From positions 1 through 8,228 of the forward strand of contig CAKOXL010000040.1 of the NCBI GenBank assembly GCA_934130105.1: a DNA stretch of 8,228 nucleotides, in the 5' to 3' direction. The DNA comes from an uncultured Bacilli bacterium. Lineage in GTDB: Bacteria > Bacillota_I > Bacilli_A > RF39 > UBA660. Position numbers and translations under genes: made by a program. This document shows positions 5,573 through 8,228 of this stretch, one piece after another; within the stretch, counting starts at the first letter, position 1, and each line of letters begins with the position of its first letter. The notes beneath the pieces are model-generated. The model ran no database searches. It saw only the letters and a program-made list of their open reading frames with translations, and was not told where the DNA came from.

Positions 5573-7165
5573 CTATTTTTCTGTTTTTAATACTAAATTA
5601 TTTTCCTTAAATTCATAGATTTTATTACATATTTTTTCAATATCGGGGCGATGAGTTACAATTATAATAGTTTTGTTAGCTAAGTGATTGATTATCATGT
5701 CAATTATTTTTTCTTCTGAAGCCTTATCTAAGTTAGAAGTAGGTTCATCTAATATATATATTTCTTTATCTTCAATAATGCCCCTAATTAAATTTAATCT
5801 TTGCTTTTGACCAGTAGATAGTCGTAATCCTTCTTCCCCTACTCTAGTATCTAATCCTTCTTTTAATCTATTATACCAATTCTCTAATCCTGCTTCTTTT
5901 ATTAATCCTAATAACTTATTATCATCAATTTCCTTTCCTAAAGTTAAATTTTCTCGTACTGTTAAATCAAATAAATCGGTTTCTTGTGATATAAAAGCAA
6001 TATCTAATTTTTTAGTAGTTTTTAAATCATTGATTTTATAGTTTTCTGGTGAAGTAAGAATATCTTTCGCAATAATATTCAAAACGGTTGTTTTTCCTTG
6101 CCCACTTTCTCCGATAATAGCTACTTTATCATTTTTATTAATTACTAGTTTGTCAATTTTAATAATTGTATTACTTTGTTCCTGGTATTGATATCTTATG
6201 TTATTTAATTCTAGCTTTTCAAAATTTGTAATGTACTTACTGTTTTCTTCTTCAATGATATCCTCTAGCCTATTGCTAGCTGCTGTTAAAGAATTAATAT
6301 TAGAGAAGAAGCCAGATAAATCAATTAGTTCTCTTCCTACACCTTGAAAAATAGTGGCATAAAATAAAATATAAGATAAAACATTTTCTCCAGATTTCAT
6401 TTTAAAATATAAGCTAATTAAAATTACAAAGTACATGAAATAGATTAAAAAACTAATTCCATGTGCTCTTAAAGAAACTACTTGTTTCATTCTTTTATAA
6501 GGTAATACGGTATCATTAAACTTTTTATTAATCTTATTTTTTGAAAAATCTATTGCTTTTAATTTCTTTACAGTCTTAATATTTTGTAGGAAATCAACAT
6601 AGCAAGCATTATACTCAGCATTTTCTTCATTATATTTTTTTTGAACTTTTACAGCCATTTTACTTATCTTCATATTAATTATGATAATTAAAATAATTAA
6701 TCCAATTGTAAATATAAATATTCCTTTATCTTGTTGATATACTTGATATAAGAAAATAGTCATAGCGATTACAAAACCATTTACAGTTGACATAATAAAT
6801 TTTAAAAAGCTTTCACTTTCTGATACTACGACATCAATTTGTTTTTTAATAAATCCATTATGATTTTCATCTAATAGTTCACTACGCATTTTATATAATC
6901 TATTAAAATATGATAGTTGTAGTTTATTTTTAAACTTTTGAATATAAGTAGCTACATAAATGGTCCATATAGAATCACAAGATAATCTTATGACATGTAA
7001 ACTTATTAATAATATAATTAAAATTTTAAATTTTTCTAGAGTAAATGGCTCTTTTGTATAAAACGATAATACTAATGGTATCAAATAGATACACAAATTT
7101 TCTATAAGAGCATTAAGATAACAACCAAAAAATTTCTTTTTATTTAACTGCTTAAAAGGGTACAT
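5573..7165 (-). CDS. ABC exporter half-transporter (fused membrane and ATPase domains)
   Basis: ABCB-like (type IV fold) transporter subunit with a membrane domain fused to an ATPase domain, expected to dimerise and export a substrate that cannot be told from sequence. Counting from the ATG at 7165 (530 residues): hydrophobic segments near 24-38, 47-62, 128-144, 149-164, 237-253 and 262-280; Walker A GESGQGKT (352-359), Q-loop Q394, signature LSTGQKQRL (449-457; second Gly of LSGGQ is Thr, a common variant), Walker B IYILDEPTSNLD (469-480) and H-loop His in VTHRP (503-507). The span between Walker A and Q-loop is short and lacks the usual GxIxxxG turn. An upstream in-frame GTG (7174) is possible, but GGAG (7177-7174) lies 8 nt before the ATG and overlaps that GTG, so the ATG is preferred. 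Single gene with no visible partner subunit, so probably a homodimer. Stop TAG. Confidence 0.9.
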   Translation of the reverse strand: MYPFKQLNKKKFFGCYLNALIENLCIYLIPLVLSFYTKEPFTLEKFKILIILLISLHVIRLSCDSIWTIYVATYIQKFKNKLQLSYFNRLYKMRSELLDENHNGFIKKQIDVVVSESESFLKFIMSTVNGFVIAMTIFLYQVYQQDKGIFIFTIGLIILIIIINMKISKMAVKVQKKYNEENAEYNACYVDFLQNIKTVKKLKAIDFSKNKINKKFNDTVLPYKRMKQVVSLRAHGISFLIYFMYFVILISLYFKMKSGENVLSYILFYATIFQGVGRELIDLSGFFSNINSLTAASNRLEDIIEEENSKYITNFEKLELNNIRYQYQEQSNTIIKIDKLVINKNDKVAIIGESGQGKTTVLNIIAKDILTSPENYKINDLKTTKKLDIAFISQETDLFDLTVRENLTLGKEIDDNKLLGLIKEAGLENWYNRLKEGLDTRVGEEGLRLSTGQKQRLNLIRGIIEDKEIYILDEPTSNLDKASEEKIIDMIINHLANKTIIIVTHRPDIEKICNKIYEFKENNLVLKTEK

Positions 7166-7183
7166 ACTTATCACTCCACTTTC

Positions 7184-7192
7184 ATTATAACA
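7184..7192 (-). promoter_or_regulatory. extended -10 promoter element of the ABC gene
   Basis: TGTTATAAT on the minus strand (7192-7184). No good -35 is present at 17 bp (ACTGTT), and that region is inside the terminator hairpin of the upstream gene. Transcription from it would start near 7177, exactly at the GGAG ribosome site, giving a leader of only about 12 nt. Plausible but weaker than the other promoters. Confidence 0.5.
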
Positions 7193-7193
7193 T

Positions 7194-7215
7194 AAAAAAT
7201 ACTGACAACAGTATT
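7194..7215 (-). terminator. intrinsic terminator of the PgeF-like gene
   Basis: On the minus strand AATACTG (7215-7209), loop TTGT, CAGTATT (7204-7198), then T4 more: a 7-bp perfect stem with a U-tract, 35 nt after the stop codon. A second AATACTG copy (7224-7218) offers an alternative, larger-loop pairing with the same 3' arm. Read on the plus strand the alternative hairpin is followed by ATTTTTT, so it may also stop opposing transcripts. Confidence 0.75.
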
Positions 7216-7249
7216 GCCAGTATTATTTTTTACAATTTTATTTAATTTA

Positions 7250-8083
7250 TTACTTTACTGCATATTTTCTGATATATGGTTGATTATATTCTTTATCATC
7301 TTGTTCATCTACTAGTAGTACACCATGCATAAATCTACCATCTTGACTTGAATCTTGTGTCATTCTTGCTCTTTGTGATGAGTAATAGTTAGGATCTTGG
7401 AATGAATTTTCTCTTAGAAAAATATTTTCTTGCTTAATTCCAGAATCTTCTAATTGTTGTAATAATGCTTTTTTCTGATCTATCCATAAAATACCATCTT
7501 TTTCGTTTACGCAACCTTCCCAATTTTTTTTATTGCTAACCCAAGTTGGCTCTTTTAAATCATCATTTCCAATAAATGGTAGGCAATAAGTAAATGGTGA
7601 AACATCAACAACAATGTCGTCTGGATTACCACCTAATTGTGAAGCAATAGTAAATGGAACGCCTTTATTAATGTGCGCACCACTACAAAATGTAGAAGTA
7701 GCTTCATACGTTTTTAAATTCATGGCAATTACATTCGCACCATCTGAAATATTGAAGCCAATTACTACACCTGGAGTATTACGAGTTAGTTTAACTGTAT
7801 CAGACCACACATCATAATCATATAAATCATTATGACTTTCTACATCTTCTTTAGTAATAGTATAAGCTGTGCCTGGAACATAAGGATGATTTTTATTAGC
7901 TTGTAATGACATAAATATTTTATTAATATCAAAACCAACCTCTTTTGCTATTGATTCCTTATGTTCTCTCATTAATCTTGTTCTTTCTTCTGAATTTTCC
8001 TCTAATCCTGGATAAAATGCCTTTGCTGTATTCATTTGTCCATGTTTTACTTGTGAATTAAATACTACAAAATTTTTAATCAT
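7250..8083 (-). CDS. divergent YfiH/YlmD/PgeF-family (laccase-domain) protein, active site altered
   Basis: A 277-residue soluble protein whose order of blocks follows the PgeF/YfiH family (purine nucleoside phosphorylase / multicopper polyphenol oxidase domain). Seen: REHKESIAKEVGFD (39-52) where the family has NRxxLAxxLG; IFMSLQANKNHPYV (56-69) for the QVHG strand; SDTVKLTRNTPGVVIGFNIS (94-113) for ADALVTNxPGVALAVxTAD; GANVIAMN (115-122) for CVPVLLxD; FCSGAHINKGVP (132-143) for the AHAGWRG block; NPDDIVVDVSPFTY (153-166) for the GPxIG strand; LLQQLEDSGI (207-216); and YYSSQR...GRF (233-251) for the C-terminal SYRR...GR. The known metal/catalytic His-Cys-His set is mostly gone: N63 at the QVHG His, G115 at the ADC Cys, and only H137 kept. 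RBS GGGGAG lies 7 nt before the ATG; monocistronic by its promoter and terminator. Homology is inferred from memory of the fold and motifs, not a search; the ordinary PgeF reaction is doubtful. Confidence 0.6.
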   Translation of the reverse strand: MIKNFVVFNSQVKHGQMNTAKAFYPGLEENSEERTRLMREHKESIAKEVGFDINKIFMSLQANKNHPYVPGTAYTITKEDVESHNDLYDYDVWSDTVKLTRNTPGVVIGFNISDGANVIAMNLKTYEATSTFCSGAHINKGVPFTIASQLGGNPDDIVVDVSPFTYCLPFIGNDDLKEPTWVSNKKNWEGCVNEKDGILWIDQKKALLQQLEDSGIKQENIFLRENSFQDPNYYSSQRARMTQDSSQDGRFMHGVLLVDEQDDKEYNQPYIRKYAVK

Positions 8084-8090
8084 TTATATT

Positions 8091-8096
8091 CTCCCC
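8091..8096 (-). promoter_or_regulatory. ribosome binding site of the PgeF-like gene
   Basis: GGGGAG (minus strand), 7 nt before the ATG at 8083. Part of the longer AGAGGGGAG (8099-8091). It fixes the start. Confidence 0.75.
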
Positions 8097-8110
8097 TCTG
8101 ATTGCCATGT

Positions 8111-8139
8111 ATTATACTATTTTTTGTGTCAAAAGTCAA
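8111..8139 (-). promoter_or_regulatory. promoter of the PgeF-like gene (TTGACT-17-TATAAT)
   Basis: On the minus strand TTGACT (8139-8134) and TATAAT (8116-8111) are 17 bp apart, the same arrangement as the AAA_14 gene promoter. A second, better -35-like hexamer TTGACA (8132-8127) follows at once but at only 10 bp spacing, so it is unlikely to be used. Predicted start near 8104, leader about 20 nt. Confidence 0.75.
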
Positions 8140-8200
8140 TTTTTATTTTTTAATGATAGTGTAAAATTATTTGGGGCAGACATAAAAAAAGAAAAACCTT

Positions 8201-8209
8201 TGTTATAAT
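8201..8209 (+). promoter_or_regulatory. possible plus-strand extended -10 promoter leading out of the window
   Basis: TGTTATAAT on the plus strand matches the extended -10 before the 4613 gene. The -35 position at 17 bp is poor (CATAAA). No coding start is seen in the remaining 19 bases, so a gene, if any, lies to the right. The rest of 8140-8228 shows only AT-rich sequence. Confidence 0.35.
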
Positions 8210-8228
8210 AAATTTGAGAAACACAATA

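Noticed and set aside
7163..7174. GTG at 7174 as start of the ABC gene
   Set aside because: It overlaps the GGAG site that is well spaced for the ATG at 7165, and only a weak purine stretch precedes the GTG.
7614..7817. Plus-strand open frame inside the PgeF-like gene
   Set aside because: Antisense shadow with no RBS, and the opposite-strand protein matches family block order.
1..8228. Insertion sequence, CRISPR array, toxin-antitoxin pair or prophage genes
   Set aside because: No transposase or integrase motifs, no spaced direct repeats, no small paired genes and no phage structural proteins are visible.

Overview
The window is very AT-rich (by eye below one third G+C) and looks like a chromosomal piece of a low-GC Gram-positive bacterium, probably a host-associated Bacillota or wall-bearing Mollicutes-like lineage. 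The basis is strong AGGAGG-type ribosome sites, TATAAT/TTGACN promoters with extended -10 elements, short hairpin terminators with U-tracts, Trp read as TGG, and a peptidoglycan pair (ddl, murF), which argues against a wall-less mycoplasma. All six protein genes end in TAA or TAG and none in TGA. No mobile element, CRISPR array, tRNA or rRNA is visible.

Left to right: (i) bases 1-111, minus strand, are the 5' end of a tmRNA (ssrA) gene that runs off the left edge just after its tag codons begin; it has a near-consensus promoter with a 16-bp palindrome over the -35 box. (ii) 202-1476, minus, an AAA_14/DUF4143-type ATPase with altered active-site motifs, with its own promoter and RBS. (iii) 1579-4404, minus, a two-gene operon, murF then ddl, ending in a good intrinsic terminator. 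It makes D-Ala-D-Ala and joins it to the UDP-MurNAc-tripeptide. The MurF is unusual: the N-terminal substrate-binding domain is missing and a multi-pass membrane region is in its place. (iv) A 208-bp divergent intergenic region with one promoter for each direction. (v) 4613-5404, plus, a soluble protein of unknown family. (vi) A hairpin shared as terminator by this gene and the convergent ABC exporter gene. (vii) 5573-7165, minus, an ABCB-like half-transporter. (viii) 7250-8083, minus, a divergent relative of the YfiH/YlmD/PgeF (laccase-domain) family that has lost most of the metal/catalytic residues. (ix) A promoter region at the right edge, with a possible plus-strand promoter pointing out of the window.

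Only murF and ddl clearly work together. The others are separate transcription units by their promoters and terminators. The strongest leads for something new are the membrane-fused MurF, the PgeF-like protein without its metal site, and the unrecognised 263-residue protein.
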